From contig NW_014575561.1 of assembly GCF_000708205.1 (NCBI RefSeq), forward strand, positions 318,299 to 382,298: a stretch of DNA of 64,000 bases. The letters are read 5' to 3'. Numbering within the stretch: position 1 is the stretch's first letter; each line of letters starts with the position of its first letter. Position numbers and translations under genes: made by a program. The notes beneath the pieces were generated by a model. It was not told where the DNA came from. It worked only from the letters and a program-made list of their open reading frames with translations, and searched no databases. Positions 11,084-23,533 of the stretch are shown piece by piece. Origin of the DNA: Mixia osmundae IAM 14324 (taxonomy: Eukaryota; Basidiomycota; Mixiomycetes; Mixiales; Mixiaceae).

Positions 11084-12494
11084 ATGGCAATGAACGCAGC
11101 GAGCAACAAGGCAGAGCAAGCACTCGGTCACGGAGAGAATACGAAGATCCACGACGAGATCTCCAATCCTGGCAAGCAAGAGAGCAAGTATGCCGACCCG
11201 TCTGGGGAAAAGATGAAAGCGCTGGCATGGATGGGCAAGAACCACGTCGAGCTCGTCGAGACTCACAAGCCCCGGATCGTCGACGACAAGGATGTCATTG
11301 TCAAGGTCACAGGCACGACAATCTGTGGCTCTGACAGACATCTTTTCCATGGAGCCATTCTGCAACTCCAAAAGGGTGATATCCTCGGTCACGAGTACTG
11401 TGGCATCATTGAGAAGACAGGACCTGCCGTCAAGAACTTCAAAGTCGGTGACCGCGTCGTCGCGTCGTTCCAGATTGCTTGCGGTGACTGCGAATTCTGT
11501 GACCAAAAGCTCTCTTCGGTCTGTCAGCACACAAATGGCAGCACGGTCGAGAACACGCTGTACGGCAACCGTACGGCGGGTATGCTGGGGTACTCGCATT
11601 TCACCGGTGGTTTCAGTGGCGGTCAATCCGAATACGTTCGTCAACCTATCGCAGATTTCAACTTGCTCAAGATTCCAGACGAGGTGCCAGACGAGAAGGC
11701 ACTGTATCTCTCCGACGTACTCTGCACATCCTACCACTGCGTCGTCGATACGGGCATCAAGGAAGGTGACGTGGTAGCAGTGTGGGGTCTGGGTGCCGTC
11801 GGCTTGCTAGCTTGCCAGTGGGCTTTCCTCAAGGGCGCAGGACGGGTCATTGGAGTCGATTCCGGCTGGCGACTGGACTTTGCAAAGGAGAAGGTGCCCA
11901 AGCTCGAGCTCCTCGATTTCAAGAGCATCGACATGAAGGAAGGCGTATCCGGTCGTCTGCACAAGATGACAAAGAACGGCTACGGCGTCGACGTATCGCT
12001 CGAATGCGCTTCGGGCGAGTTTGCAAAGGGATTCATCCACAAAGCTATGATTGCCACTGGACTCGAGACCGATACTTCTGAGATTCTCAACGAAATGATC
12101 CTAGCGACCAAGCCCTTTGGCAGGATTGGCATCACAGGCATCTACGCAGGCTTCACCAACAATTTCAACATTGGCGCAATGTAAGACCGTCGACTCTGTT
12201 GCCCACTGCAGCTGACCGTCGAGCAGCATGGAAACCGGTATCCGCTTTATCGGCAACGGACAGGCGCCTGTGAAGATGCACTGGGAAACCATCATGAACG
12301 ACTACATTATTCCAGGAAAGCTGGACCCTATGATGGTCATGACTCACCGGATCAAGCTCGAAGATATCGCCAAGCTGTATCCTCTCTTCGATCAGCAAGC
12401 GCAGATCGATGGCAGAGGTATCGAAAAGCCCTACATCGAGACGAGGTTCTCTCAACCGGCTTGCAAGGGCAGCCCTGCTCTCTCCGTACTCTAG
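11084..12494 (+). CDS. Zinc-dependent alcohol/formaldehyde dehydrogenase-like MDR protein
   Basis: Exons 11084-12180 and 12227-12494 (46-nt GT-AG intron) give about 454 aa. Medium-chain dehydrogenase features in order: catalytic zinc ligands CGSDRHLFHG and GHEYCGIIE; structural zinc cysteines in ACGDCEFCDQKLSSVC; NAD-binding VWGLGAVGLLACQWA; then GIRFIGNGQAPVKMHWE near the end. The layout resembles glutathione-independent formaldehyde dehydrogenase and related fungal alcohol dehydrogenases; the true substrate cannot be read from sequence. Start taken at the ATG at 11084 with a good context (aagATGg); an in-frame ATG lies at 11000 but adds residues unlike the family. Shares a 182-bp divergent region with the AMACR gene. 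Confidence 0.88.
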
Positions 12495-12673
12495 TCAATG
12501 TTAATTGAAACCATCATGAACACGATGCATGCGTCTATAACGCGGATGCTTGCTCCCTGTCGCCCCGGCTTTGCCATCAAATGACGTGCATTGCATAAAT
12601 GAATCAGCATCGAATTACTCATAACCCTACAACAGCCCAAGAAAAGGAAGAATCGACACTGGTGGCCCCTGTA

Positions 12674-14456
12674 CTACATGTAAGGCTTCGCCTTGACAGG
12701 CGCAGTAGGTCGGACATGCGCGTCCGGCCCGACCCTTTGAAGCTTACTGACAGCTTCCAAGATGATGATAAGCGATGTGAGACTGACGTTGATGCCTTGT
12801 AACTGTAGAGGCGAGATCGTGTCCTTTGCGAACGGTATAAAGCACGAGACAGTACCCACTGCAAGTCTGAACGCAATGAGCAGACCACGCCTTCGGTGCG
12901 AATGTGTTGGCTTGTGGAGGAAGCCGATGCAGCCCATGAGGATGACGGCGAGCCCGAAACCAGAAGATTGGAAAAAGTAGATTGCTCTCGGTACTTCTTC
13001 GCTGTGCTCAGCTTCGACCAGTCTGGCCATTGCTGCGCTGGCAAGGAGCAAGGCGAGTGACAGTGGCAAGTGCAAAGTTGTATAAAGGAATGAAGTGAGC
13101 CAGTTGCGTCGCACGGCGTGGACGTAATGGTGGCAGACTTCGGACTCGGAATAGATCCAATTGAGGTTGAACGCGACCATGAGGCCGAGCACAGATCGAC
13201 CCGTTTCTGAATTCAGGCCTGGAGGTGATTCTGTCCTGAACAGGATATTGACGACGAGCTCGCCAAGGACGATGATGGTGAAGCAGGCCAGCCTCTCGAT
13301 GTGATGCTCGATGGCGACAGCAGGGTAGCGCTGGAGCGTCGTGGAAGCGGTCAGCATCTTGACAGGTGTAACATAGCCTTCCAATTTCTCCTCGTGAGGA
13401 GATGCTGAGGAGCTGTTCTGCGTGTTGTCTTGCGGCACGGCTTCCGCATCTTTGGCCTTGCGCCGGCGGCTTGTTAATGTAGAGATGAAGCGCAGTATCA
13501 TCAGAGCAGATATCCTACTCGGCATCAGCTTGATTTGCAAAGACATAAAGGACGATTCACTTGAGTGCGTATTCGCCCAAGATAGCCACGATGACGAGAG
13601 CGTAGATGCCAGTGATGGGCAACCAGATGGCGACGAGGTATGAGACCAGCAGGAAGAGAGTGACGAGCGAGTTGATCATCATGGCTCGTCTCGAGAGTGG
13701 CAAGTACTTCGCATAGGCAGATATGACAGCGATCCGGCTAGCTTTAGCGACAACGACGAAAGCGAGAGCATACTGTATGGCTCTATGCGATTGACGCGCG
13801 AGCTCCTCGCCTATCTCACCTTCTGGCTGTAGATTGGCCGATCCAGCGTTGACCTGATAGCCGACCAAGAGAATCATGGTCCAGATGATGTACAGACGTT
13901 GGAGCATATCATCATTGCCAAACTGGTTGATGAAGTCTCTCATGTCGCCCCAAATGCTGTACGCCGGGCAGAACGTCAAGACGAAGCGAGCGAGTCCGTA
14001 GCCATTGGGCTGCTCTGCGGTGGCTTCCGCCAGCTGGTGGACTAAACCGACAAAGAGAAGATCAAAGAAGAGCTCGAAGCGAGAAGTTGTCCGCTCGTTG
14101 ATGTCGCGGAAAATGCGGGGCTTGCCCACCTCCTCGTAAGATAGCCATTGGTGAAGTCGCGGTCGGTGAACAAAAGTACTGAAGTTGTAGCGATGCCAAA
14201 AGTAGTGGAGCCAGCCTCGCTGTCTCTGCTCATCCAGAGAGAGATTGTTCTCGTCCTTGACATTGACAAAAGTGATAAAGTCGCTGTGGCCAAACTCGTC
14301 TAGGTTCTGAGCAGTTCGGAGGGTAGAAGAATTGGTTTGTGCTTGGATTTCCTCTGCTCGTACGTCCTTGAGACGAGCTTCGAGCGCTGCGATGCGGAAG
14401 CGCAGCTCATTGACATCGCTGATGTCTTCTGCGCCATCCAAGCCTTCCATTGTCAC
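12674..14456 (-). CDS. LtrA-family (low temperature requirement A) membrane protein
   Basis: Exons 14456-13561 and 13514-12674, joined across a 46-nt GT-AG intron inside ...EYALK|ISALMILRF, give 578 aa. The N-terminus has a short coiled-coil-like stretch (ELRFRIAALEARLKDV) and then the LtrA hallmark RFELFFDLLFVGLVHQLAE. Many hydrophobic segments follow (for example LYIIWTMILLVGYQV, LVTLFLLVSYLVAIWL, FGLAVILMGCIGFL), so about 8-10 membrane spans are likely. IEHHIERLACFTIIVLGELV is the other conserved family patch. LtrA was named from a Listeria cold-growth mutant; the function in fungi is not established. Starts 96 bp from the divergent LACTB2-like gene. Confidence 0.85.
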
Positions 14457-14552
14457 ATCCGCGGCCTGAAGAGAGCCTTGGGGCCAGCCAGCAGCTCACG
14501 TCGCGCGCTTGGCGTTCTCGGTGTGTGTGGCCCCTCACGCCTCACAGAAATC

Positions 14553-15708
14553 ATGCAATTAGCCAGACTGGCCGAAGTTGAGCAGGTCAGCCATCGAGGC
14601 TCATACAAGACAATCAGCTGAGGCCTCCTTCTGCGCAGCTTTCGCCGCTTGTGACGCGTATACTAGGCGGCAACCCCTCCTCATTCACACTGAACGGCAC
14701 GAACGGCTATCTCATCGGCTCGGGACGGCGCAAGATCCTCATCGATACAAGCGATGCGGGAATCCCTACCTATCTGTCACGTCTCGAGCACACGCTAGGA
14801 ACAGCAGGGCCGAACAAGTCGGCTGCTATTATCGATCACATCATTGCAACCCATTGGCATCACGATCATGTCGGTGCTCTGCCAGAAGTGCTCGAGCTAT
14901 TGCATAAACGGAACAATGGTCCTGTGAGACTATCGAAGCATCGGGACGAAGAACACGATGAAGATATACTCGAGACGCTCACTGATACGCCGAGCGACAT
15001 CTTAGCTGAGCACACGCTTTCCCCGCTACGAGAAGGCGACCGAATAGCTATACCCGACAGCGACCTGCACCTTCGCATACTGAGTACGCCAGGTCACACT
15101 CAAGACTCTATCTCCCTCTATCTCGCCTCCCACACCAAGGAGCCCAACGTTCTGTTCTCGGCCGATATGATCCTAGGCAAGCTCAACCAGTCGGAGTGCT
15201 TCTCAGACGCTGAGACATACACAAAGGCCAGGGTACAGCAGTATTTGAAAATCTGACCCAGTACATGGCCAGTCTGCGCAAGACAGCCGCTTTCATCGAA
15301 GAGCAAAACGCATCACAGCCCACGCATATCTATCCTGGCCACGGCCAAGTCATCCACGACGCACTGGGCAAGCTCCGAGAGTACATTCAGCACAGACAAG
15401 ATCGCGAGGATCAGGTCGTCGATGCACTGCTCAAGCTCCAAGTGGGCGCACACGAGAAAGCCGAAGAGTGAGTCTCTCGATCGTGCATGCAGAACGAATT
15501 GAAACTGCAAGCTAGACTGACGAAGGTCATTTATCCCGACCTGCCCGACCAGCTGCATTTCGCAGCTACCCGCGGTCTGCTGCTAGTACTAGCTAAACTA
15601 GAGACCGAAGGCAAAGTTTCGCAAGAAACAGATAGCTCCCAAGAGACGGCATTTGCGCTGACCGATCTGGGCAAGAATGCAGCAGAAGCGCGAAGGGCAA
15701 AGATGTAA
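14553..15708 (+). CDS. LACTB2-like metallo-beta-lactamase-fold nuclease
   Basis: Four exons (14553-14585, 14639-15176, 15227-15467, 15516-15708) give 334 aa. The spliced N-terminus MQLARLAEVEQLSPLV then RILGGNPSSFTLNGTNGYL follows LACTB2. Metal ligands are the THWHHDH motif, STPGHTQDS, SADMIL and PTHIYPGHG. The C-terminal part (VIYPDLPDQLHFAATRGLLL, LAKLETEGKV) is the LACTB2 winged-helix tail. Human LACTB2 is a mitochondrial single-strand RNA endonuclease; the same activity here is inferred. The second intron (15177-15226) requires a GC donor, TAG|GCAAGC, which yields ILGQGTAVFENLTQYM in frame; no GT donor does. Ends 8 bp before the convergent V-ATPase gene stop. Confidence 0.87.
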
Positions 15709-15715
15709 GCATGCA

Positions 15716-18699
15716 TCAGATCTCTTCGTCTTCGATCTCTACAAAGTTGAGCGGCATGAATTGTGTTCCCGAACCGCCATAATGCTTTCCGTTAGATTCG
15801 ACCCTGCACTTCTGTGAGCATCGACTAAACCGAGGAAATAGACTGCACGCACCAGTGAAGTCGTAAAGCGTGCAGGAAGGCGGATAGGCCTTCCATGACG
15901 ACGAGGATCGCCACAGAGAGAGCGAACCAAGCGGCAAACATGAAGACGACAGCAAAGACGCCCAGAGGTCCTTCAAAACTGAACGAGTTCTTGATCGTCA
16001 TCGTCCATAAGACTTCCGATAGCTGAGCATGAGCCAGCGAAAGTGCCCACAGCCGAAGGTACGAGGCCGTGTTGGAGATACAGCCCAAGCAGAACTCGAT
16101 CGTATGAATGACTTGCTCAATCATGATCTCGCCCACTTGGAATTCTTCCTCGTGCTCCTCGCCGCCTTCACCACCTGCGTTACCATCCTCTGCATCCGCG
16201 TCATCCTCCGAATTGCGAGGACCGCTGACGTGCTCGTAGCCTTGAGCCTTGATCGCTTGATGCTTCTTATACATGATGTAGGGCTTCATAAGCAGCATCC
16301 AGGGTACGCAAACGAGCGCGAGTAGGATGAGCACGACTTGTACGAAGCCTTGTCCGGCGTAGAGCTGTTCGGAAGGATCGACAGTGCCAGGTGACAGAAA
16401 CATGTAGATGAGCATATTGAGAAGATCGGGCGGCTTTGTGCTTGCTTTGGACCAATCTGTAGCCCATTTGTACAAAACGGTAAGAACGAGGTAGCCAAAG
16501 ATGGACTCCATGAAGAGGATCTGGGGTAGCCAGACCGCAGTGATGAGGTATCGCTTGCCAAAGTGGATGAAGTTGGGTACTTGCAGACAGATTGCAAATG
16601 ACATGTGGATGACGCCGAGAATGATAGACATCTTCATCTTGAGCGAATTTGTAAAGATGAGTGCGTTGTCTGCGCCGTGCCATGCAGGATCGAGTCCGAA
16701 AGGATAGACCGTTCCCGTAGATTCGGCAGTGACGCTCTCGCCAGCTGGAAAAGACCAACCCGACTTGCCGATAACGAGAGACAGCGAGAAGATATCATTG
16801 TATATCAAGCCGGTGTACATGGCGAAGAGCTGAGATCAATTCATCAGCTTTGGCGTATAACGATGAAATCTCGACATACACCCATGAGCAAGATGATGTA
16901 ACGACCAAAGTAAGCGGTATCGAAGATCTCATTGCCCGTGCCTTTGCCAATCTTCTTTTCGTAGAAGATCATAGCAGCAGCAGACATGGCCATGATGAAG
17001 CCGTGTCCGATATCGCCAAACATGACGGCAAAGAGGAAAGGAAAAGTAATGACTGCGAAGATGCCGGGATTGATCTCTTGGTAGTCCGCAATGCCGTAAG
17101 CGTCAATGATCGCCTGGAATCCTTCCGTGACTTTGTTCGTCCGATGGAATGTCGGCGGATTCTTCGCGTTCCGTAATTCGTGAAGAATCGGAGGAACCGA
17201 AGAGCCAGCGTTTGTCTGCCGAGTGATGTCAGCAGGGACGAGACCAGCTATTGAAGGGATATACAGTAGCGCGTCGAAGAGCCATCTGGACGTTTCCGAT
17301 ATCTCGCGTAGGCACCCAGCCTTCCGCAATGAGAGTCCTTCTGCCGCGATCATACTGGAACAGGTTCATCGTATGGTACGTCGCCTTTTCCTTCCTGACA
17401 ACTTGCCACCAAGCCGAGATCGTCTCAGCCGTCTTGCTGAGTTCACCTTTCCGCGTGGCACTTGTGTTGTGCAGCACGGCAGAAAGGTCTTCGAGTCTGC
17501 TAGAGACCTCTCTGAGAGCGTTGTTGCGTTTTTCGGAGTCCGAGTCGACCGGGTACAGCGTTCCTCCCATGGATTCCGAGATCTTCCTGATCTTATCGAG
17601 CAGTTCTCTGCCGTGCCCGAAGATGATAAAGACGTTCTTGCGCAGATCGTTCTTGCCGCCACTCTTGCCTGGCTTGGAGAAAGGCTCTTGAATCTCCTGC
17701 AGGTGAGAGAGAGAGAGGGTCAGCGGATCCTACGACTCAGCTTGTGTGAACTTACTGCAAAATTCATGTAGAGATTGCCACGGAGGACACGCCAGAGAAC
17801 GCGCTCGAAAGTAGCCATCCGACTGCGCTCGATCGTACCCGCAACGAAGCTACCAAGCGTGTGATGAGCGGCCAAACGTGACATCGCAAGCGTGGACGTA
17901 CTCAAGGTCTACGCTGGCATAGCCATCGCCATCGCCTTGTTCCATCTGGTGATCGAGCAAGGGTGCGCTGGGCTCATCGAACGAGGCTCTGATGTCGTCC
18001 GTCTGGCTTTGCGCCTGCGTGTACCGTTGACCGCTCAGCTTTTGTTTCTAGGAAGCCAAGGGCAGTCGACACTTGCCTGACTGAAGAAGACGGCGGTCTC
18101 CCTCAGGACGTGGCGCGCTTCTTCCAACTCCATCGTTCTCTTCTGCAAAGTCTCTTGGGACTCGTTCATCTCGCTCATCCTGTTCTCTCTCTCGGCGAGA
18201 ATGGTCTCTAACTCGCTGACGAGCTGGAGCGAGTTTCTGCCTTGCACGAGATGCATCGTCTCTGTGAGTGGACGGATGTAGATCTCGCTCTCGTGAATCT
18301 GAGCGGTGAGGAAACGGAGTCGTCGTTCCATCTCATCGAGTCGGCGGATCTCTGAGACGTAGGTCCGTTGGAAGGGATTGACATCGGGATTGAGCTACAA
18401 AAGTGAGGATCAGGCACGATTAGCGCGATATCGACGACCAGAGACGAGAAGGGGCGTACATCCTTGAACTCCACCCGTCCCAGTTCGCCGAGCTCTGTCA
18501 AACATGCCAAAGTTTGAGCGGAGTCTCTCAAAGACCATCAATGCTGACCCTGGACAGTGTGGTGAGCTACATCGCTGGGGATGTAGAGCTGCACCAAGCT
18601 CATTTCCTCGCTCCCTGTTGATAGCGAGAGCTCGTCAGGACAGGATCGACACTGCGCATGAGATCACTGACTGAGGAGCGAGGGGTACTCGGACGTCAT
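15716..18699 (-). CDS. VPH1: V-type proton ATPase subunit a (VPH1/STV1)
   Basis: Exon 1 codes [22 protein letters not shown], the family N-terminus; later exons give [12 protein letters not shown], a coiled coil ([20 protein letters not shown]), [36 protein letters not shown], and [19 protein letters not shown]. The C-terminal membrane half has [18 protein letters not shown], which carries the arginine essential for proton passage through the c-ring. A short last exon ([20 protein letters not shown]) completes the protein at 15716. Subunit a sits in the membrane sector of the vacuolar/Golgi proton pump. An acidic loop ([20 protein letters not shown]) separates spans, as in other fungi. The start is 96 bp from the divergent eIF3l start. 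Confidence 0.94.
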
Positions 18700-18795
18700 G
18701 GCCGGCGATGGACTGGTGCGCAATGTGCCTCGTGCCGCGACGATGTGAGGTTTAGCCCCACTTACCAATCGAAAGAGCCGAAGCTGCCCCACTTT

Positions 18796-21088
18796 ATGGC
18801 TTCACGCGCAACGACGACCAAAAAGTCGAGGCGGTCAAGCATGTCGTTGGCCAGCCGTAGCTATACGCCCGAGCCAGAGTACGACTCCGGTGATGAAGAT
18901 GCGCCGGTACAGATCGACGGCTCAGGTATTCCTGGCGTAGACGATGAGGAGGAAGAGGAGCTAGGCACGTCGTTCACTTCCAGCAGGAAATCCTGCTTAT
19001 CTGAGACGGCGTGACAGATCCAGAGGTCGCACGCCAGAGAGCAGAAGAGGCAGCACAGCTTGCAAAGGAGAATGCAGAAGCGCTCGAGCACGTGCCTGAG
19101 CCAGTGAAAAAGGCGAGTCTCTTCACTTTCGAGTTTATCTTGTCGCTTGAGCAAGGATGCCCGAACAGTTCATCACCCGCTTACATGGGGCGATATCGAA
19201 CGGCAATATACAAGAGATGACGACAGCCTACGAGCGGACGTTCAACTACCTCTCGAATGAGTACTACCAGAAAGAAGAGTGGCCAACCGGCGCGGTCATC
19301 TCCTCGCTCGTCAAAGATGATCAGGTCTTCATCACGCTCTACAAAGAACTCTACTTTCGCCATCTCTACTCACGCTTCTCCTCTGAGGTCGACATAGAGT
19401 TCGCCGTCATCTCATCAGCTGGCAAGCCGCATTGACCTGGTGATGCAGTGATCGATTCGACTCTTACGAAAACTACTGCAATCTCTTCAACTACATTCTC
19501 AGTGGGTCCTAGCCGCACGACCATTCCTCTGACGCCAAGGCTGAACATCGATCGACAGATTCGGATGGACCAGTCTCGATCGAATTACCGGTGCAATGGC
19601 TTGCAGACATCATTGACGAGTTCATCTGGCAATTCGGTTCCTTTGCAGCCTGTCAGTAGCTGTCTGTCCCTTCCGCCGTGTTTGCTGACGTTCGATCCAT
19701 GTCGCCAGGGCGCAACACGAAGATCAACGAAAAGACAGATGATGAGGTTGCCCTGCTGGCCGAAAGCCCACAAGTCTGGTCCTGCTATTCTGTCCTGAAC
19801 GTCCTCTATTCGCTCATCCAGAAGAGCAAGATACAAGAGCAGCTTCGAGCGCAGAAGAACAACCAGCTCGAAGATCTAGAGTGCGCCAGCTTGCCATGCA
19901 CATGCCTGTCGCTAACGCTCATGCACAGGTCAATTGCAGGAGACTTCGGTGTGAGGCCCATCTACCGCTATCTCGGCATCTTCAGCATTCTCGGCTTGCT
20001 GCGTGTGCACGTCCTGCTGGGCGACTACACACTCGCTCTCAGGATGCTAGACGATATCGACATCAAGCATATCGTATCTCCCAATGTCGGCGAAAGGTTA
20101 CACAACGTCAACTCGGCTCATGTTGCAACTTTCTACTACATCGGATTTGCGTACATGATGCTGAGAAGATACCATGACGCTATCGAGAACTTCTCACGAG
20201 GCGCACTGCATTTCTTCAGAACCCGCAGATTCACCCATCAAGCCGACCAGGTTCGTACATCATATTCACTTCTGCTTACGTTGAGCTGAGAGTTTGCATG
20301 TGCGCGAACAGGTGAGCAAGATGGTCGATCGCATGATCGGACTCATTGCAGTCTGCACTTCGCTCGCACCCGTCAAATTAGAAGAAAGGATCCGCTCGGA
20401 CGTACACGACAAATACGGAGAACAGTCAGCGCGAATGCTTCGAGGCGGCTCAGAATCGCTCGAAGTCTTCGAAGAGCTCTGGCTGCGAGGATCGCCAAAG
20501 TACCTCTCACCTGTAGCGCCGCCTTACGAAGATATGTCTCGCATGCCAGACTATGTCAACTCGATCGCTGCCACCGATCCCACTCAACATCACCTCTCGC
20601 TCTTCCTTGCCGATGTCAAGGCTTTGCTCGTCGTGCCCGATCTGAGAAGCTTCCTCAAATTATATACATCGCTCGGTACAGCAAAGCTTGCCAACTTGAC
20701 CGGCAAAACAGAAGACGAAGTTCTCAGCGAGTTGGCCGTCACCAAGGGCGCCTTCAAAACGCTAAAATGGCACGATGGCATTGGCGAGGGCGGTCTGCTG
20801 GATGGAGAGGAAGAGGTCGCTGGCGACATCGGCTTTGGTATCGATGACAGCGTCGTCACTATTGTCGAATCAAAGAAAGCTCGAGCCTATGCCGACTACT
20901 TCCTTCGAAGAGGTCAAAAGGCAAAAGAATCGCTCGAGTATATTCGTTCGAGACCCTTGCCGCCGCCTGCTAAGCCAGAACCTACCTCTGCTCAGCAAAC
21001 GCAGCCAAGCGCTACTACCGCCGCTTCTGTTGCAGCCGCTGCCCCCGTAAAGCAGATGCGATGGGGCGCTACTGTCAAAGCTGCTTGA
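18796..21088 (+). CDS. Translation initiation factor eIF3 subunit L
   Basis: Model from MASRATTTKKSRRSS at 18796 with at least seven introns. Diagnostic stretches: EALEHVPEPVKK joined to FITRLHGAISNGNIQEM, KDDQVFITLYKELYFRHLYSRF, DRFDSYENYCNLFNYIL, SDGPVSIELPVQWLADIIDE, PIYRYLGIFSILGLLRVHVLLGDY, VSKMVDRMIGLIAVC and YGEQSARMLRGG. These follow eIF3l (PCI-like fold) along its length. It is part of eIF3, which brings the 43S ribosomal complex to mRNA. Two early introns (18965-19017 and 19113-19168) need GC donors, TAG|GCACGT and AAG|GCGAGT; the second restores VKKFITRLHG, a conserved join. The C-terminus adds an Ala/Pro/Gln-rich tail. Ends 48 bp from the convergent BRCT gene. Confidence 0.92.
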
Positions 21089-21136
21089 GCAATGCATGTT
21101 TACAGATGCGCGCTTTCATTTGCAACAACAGTGGAC

Positions 21137-23533
21137 TTAGTACAGATTCCGGAGCACTTCATGAGGTGGGCCGCCAACAATGACGCATTCGTAGAGATCA
21201 TCGAGCTTGATCAAGCGACTGGACTGGCGCTGTGCCGGGGTGAGCGCGTCTTCTGTGATGTCACAAAGCACGACAAAGTCGTAACCTTGCAGCTGCGCAT
21301 CCTCGTCATCTGCCGTGACAATCCTACTGTACGTGCATCCAAGCGTGAATAGGAGCTGTCGCGCGAGCTTGTTCTGAAGCGTCGCTATGGCTTCAGCGCT
21401 ATCCAAGACTATTGTATAAGGTAAGCCTACCTCTGCACTGTCTGGGCTGTTGCAGTAGCAAGCCGTAACCAAGCCGCTGAAGATGAGAGCGGCTCCAGAG
21501 CATGCTGCTCGAATCGCAAGCCAATCGGGATCGAGGGAAGCGCACATCTGCAGGCCAGCAACTTGACAATCGCGCGTAGTCGAATAGCCGCTGCCGAGTG
21601 AGCCTTCAAGGTACCAAGGTCGCATGCTGTTGCTCTGCGTGCATCTTTCTACCCAGGTGTGACGTACACAAGGGATCATGAGAGCCAAGCAGCGCACAAA
21701 GTCTGGCGTCCGAGCGGGTGGTGATTGACCAACGCAGAAGATGCCCTCGAATGAGTGTTGTTCTTGTCTGGGCGAGTTTGTTGCTCGAGATTGAGAGACA
21801 GAGACTGCAGTGTCACAGAGAGACGACACATCTGACCAGACTTTGCCTCCATGAAGCGTGATGCGAGTCTCCATTTGCTTCCTCAGTTGGTCCGGTAAGC
21901 AAAGCACGAACACGAAATTCTCGAATACTCGTGCTTGCCGCTTCCCCTTTTGGCCCCTATACTCTTGGTATTGCCGTACCATCTGCTTGGGCTGATCAAC
22001 AGATTGTCGGCAAGTCTGGTAGTCGAGTGCGGTCTCTGGCGTTGGCTGACGTGCTTCTTGAAGATCCTGTTGGACAGAGGAGGGCTTCTCGTGCAGTCGT
22101 ACCTGACCTATCCCATCTCCCTCATGCGGCCTACTGTTCTCAGACTCAGCAGAGATCGCCTCGATCGCGCTGCACTTTCGATCTGCCGCAGGTACAGCTA
22201 TCTCAGTGTCTTCAGCCGGTTGGGCATGCGATGAGTCATCTGTGGAAGGACGCTCTCGGCTAGGCCTTCTAAGTCGCGCAGACCTTCTTGCAGGTCTACG
22301 AGTTTCGCCAGAGCTTCGTTCGGGATCGGGCGCTGCACTTGCCGCTTTGCGTGGGACCGGTCTAACAGGCGATGCCTGACTTGCAACAGGAGCAGTGAAG
22401 GAATGCGATACTTCTGGTCGTTCCCCTGCTTGCCCATCGAAGTGCTCGTTGCCATCAAAGCTGGTTTGAGTAGCAGCGCGAGGACTAATGTCCGGTGAAT
22501 CCCAAGAATCGTGTGCAAAAATTCGTTTGCTTTTCCGCTTGACTTCCAGGTTGCGACCTGATCGCCAAGCAAACGGCTTCAAGATACGCTCGGCATGATA
22601 CGGCGACGTGCGAGATTGGCTTGTCAGCAAGAGCTTGCGCGGGCTCGTTTTCTCCTGTTTGATGACCTGTCGGCCAAAGATGCTTTTGGGCGATAGCTCA
22701 GGCGAGCTACCAAGTGTGATGATGTCGCGATCATGCGCAGCAATTGGTGTGAGATCGACACTTGCGAGCGAAGCGCTAGGCTGCGGAGCCTGCGAGGAGG
22801 CGGGGAGACCGAGATGACTATCGCCCTTTGAGCAACTTGACGTAGATGTTGGAGCAGACGGACTGTCCGCTTGCTGCTGAGGAATCGCAGGACTCGACTG
22901 CGGCGCAGGCCGGTCGAGGGGTAAGAGCGACGTCACATCAAAAGTAGCGGTCTGCGTATCGCCCGTGATAGTCGCGTAGCTGAGCTCGTCAATTTGCAAG
23001 CGCGCTCTCTTGCGTGATGGGCTCGATGACTCGTGCGATCTGCGTGCATCTGATGATGCAGATCCTTGCCCCGTGTCGTTATTGTCTTTGCGAGTCAGAG
23101 GGCGCTGCAAGGACGCAGCATGCTGCTCTTGCCTGAATGAGAAATCCTCGATAGGCGAGCCTGGTACTGATCTACTGTCTGTCTTCTCGGCGACATGTAC
23201 TTTTGTCTGGCAGGTCGGAATATGCGCGGGCGAATCGAACTGACCAATGGTCGTCTCATCCGCTTCTGTAGACTGAGCATCAGGCGCCTGTGTCACTGCG
23301 TCCATACGTAGAGGCTGTAGGTAACCGCTGAGCTGAGTCTGGGATGCGTTTCTCCGATGAATGGGCGCAGGCTTGCTTCGGCCAAGTGGCAGGGGCTTAG
23401 GTAAGGGTCTCGGGTTCTCGTGAGAGGAAGCCGTTGCGTTTTGCCGCGCCCGATCTAACAAAGCTTGCAATCGAGCAGGACCCCCAGGGGCACGGGCCCC
23501 AGCTGTCTCTCTCGCTTCGCTACCTTTGACCAT
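21137..23533 (-). CDS. BRCT-domain protein, possible Crb2/Rad9/53BP1-type checkpoint mediator
   Basis: A single open frame of 798 aa without introns. Residues 1-~560 are disordered (Ser/Pro/Arg-rich) with many SP, SQ and TQ sites, fitting a checkpoint-kinase substrate. The C-terminus holds a tandem BRCT pair: FENFVFVLCLP...ITLHGGKVW, FVRCLALMIPCVRHTWVERC (the Trp is the BRCT core residue), then a weaker second copy (SGAALIFSGLVTACY, DFVVLCDITEDAL, LIKLDDLYECVIVGG). The plan (long disordered N-terminus, C-terminal BRCT pair) is that of Crb2/Rad9/53BP1. I see no convincing Tudor domain, so the assignment to that family is inference. Other BRCT scaffolds remain possible. Confidence 0.65.
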   Translation of the reverse strand: MVKGSEARETAGARAPGGPARLQALLDRARQNATASSHENPRPLPKPLPLGRSKPAPIHRRNASQTQLSGYLQPLRMDAVTQAPDAQSTEADETTIGQFDSPAHIPTCQTKVHVAEKTDSRSVPGSPIEDFSFRQEQHAASLQRPLTRKDNNDTGQGSASSDARRSHESSSPSRKRARLQIDELSYATITGDTQTATFDVTSLLPLDRPAPQSSPAIPQQQADSPSAPTSTSSCSKGDSHLGLPASSQAPQPSASLASVDLTPIAAHDRDIITLGSSPELSPKSIFGRQVIKQEKTSPRKLLLTSQSRTSPYHAERILKPFAWRSGRNLEVKRKSKRIFAHDSWDSPDISPRAATQTSFDGNEHFDGQAGERPEVSHSFTAPVASQASPVRPVPRKAASAAPDPERSSGETRRPARRSARLRRPSRERPSTDDSSHAQPAEDTEIAVPAADRKCSAIEAISAESENSRPHEGDGIGQVRLHEKPSSVQQDLQEARQPTPETALDYQTCRQSVDQPKQMVRQYQEYRGQKGKRQARVFENFVFVLCLPDQLRKQMETRITLHGGKVWSDVSSLCDTAVSVSQSRATNSPRQEQHSFEGIFCVGQSPPARTPDFVRCLALMIPCVRHTWVERCTQSNSMRPWYLEGSLGSGYSTTRDCQVAGLQMCASLDPDWLAIRAACSGAALIFSGLVTACYCNSPDSAEVGLPYTIVLDSAEAIATLQNKLARQLLFTLGCTYSRIVTADDEDAQLQGYDFVVLCDITEDALTPAQRQSSRLIKLDDLYECVIVGGPPHEVLRNLY

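Noticed and set aside
11072-12292. Long minus-strand frames opposite the alcohol dehydrogenase
   Set aside because: Antisense shadows of a well-conserved enzyme; no motifs of their own.
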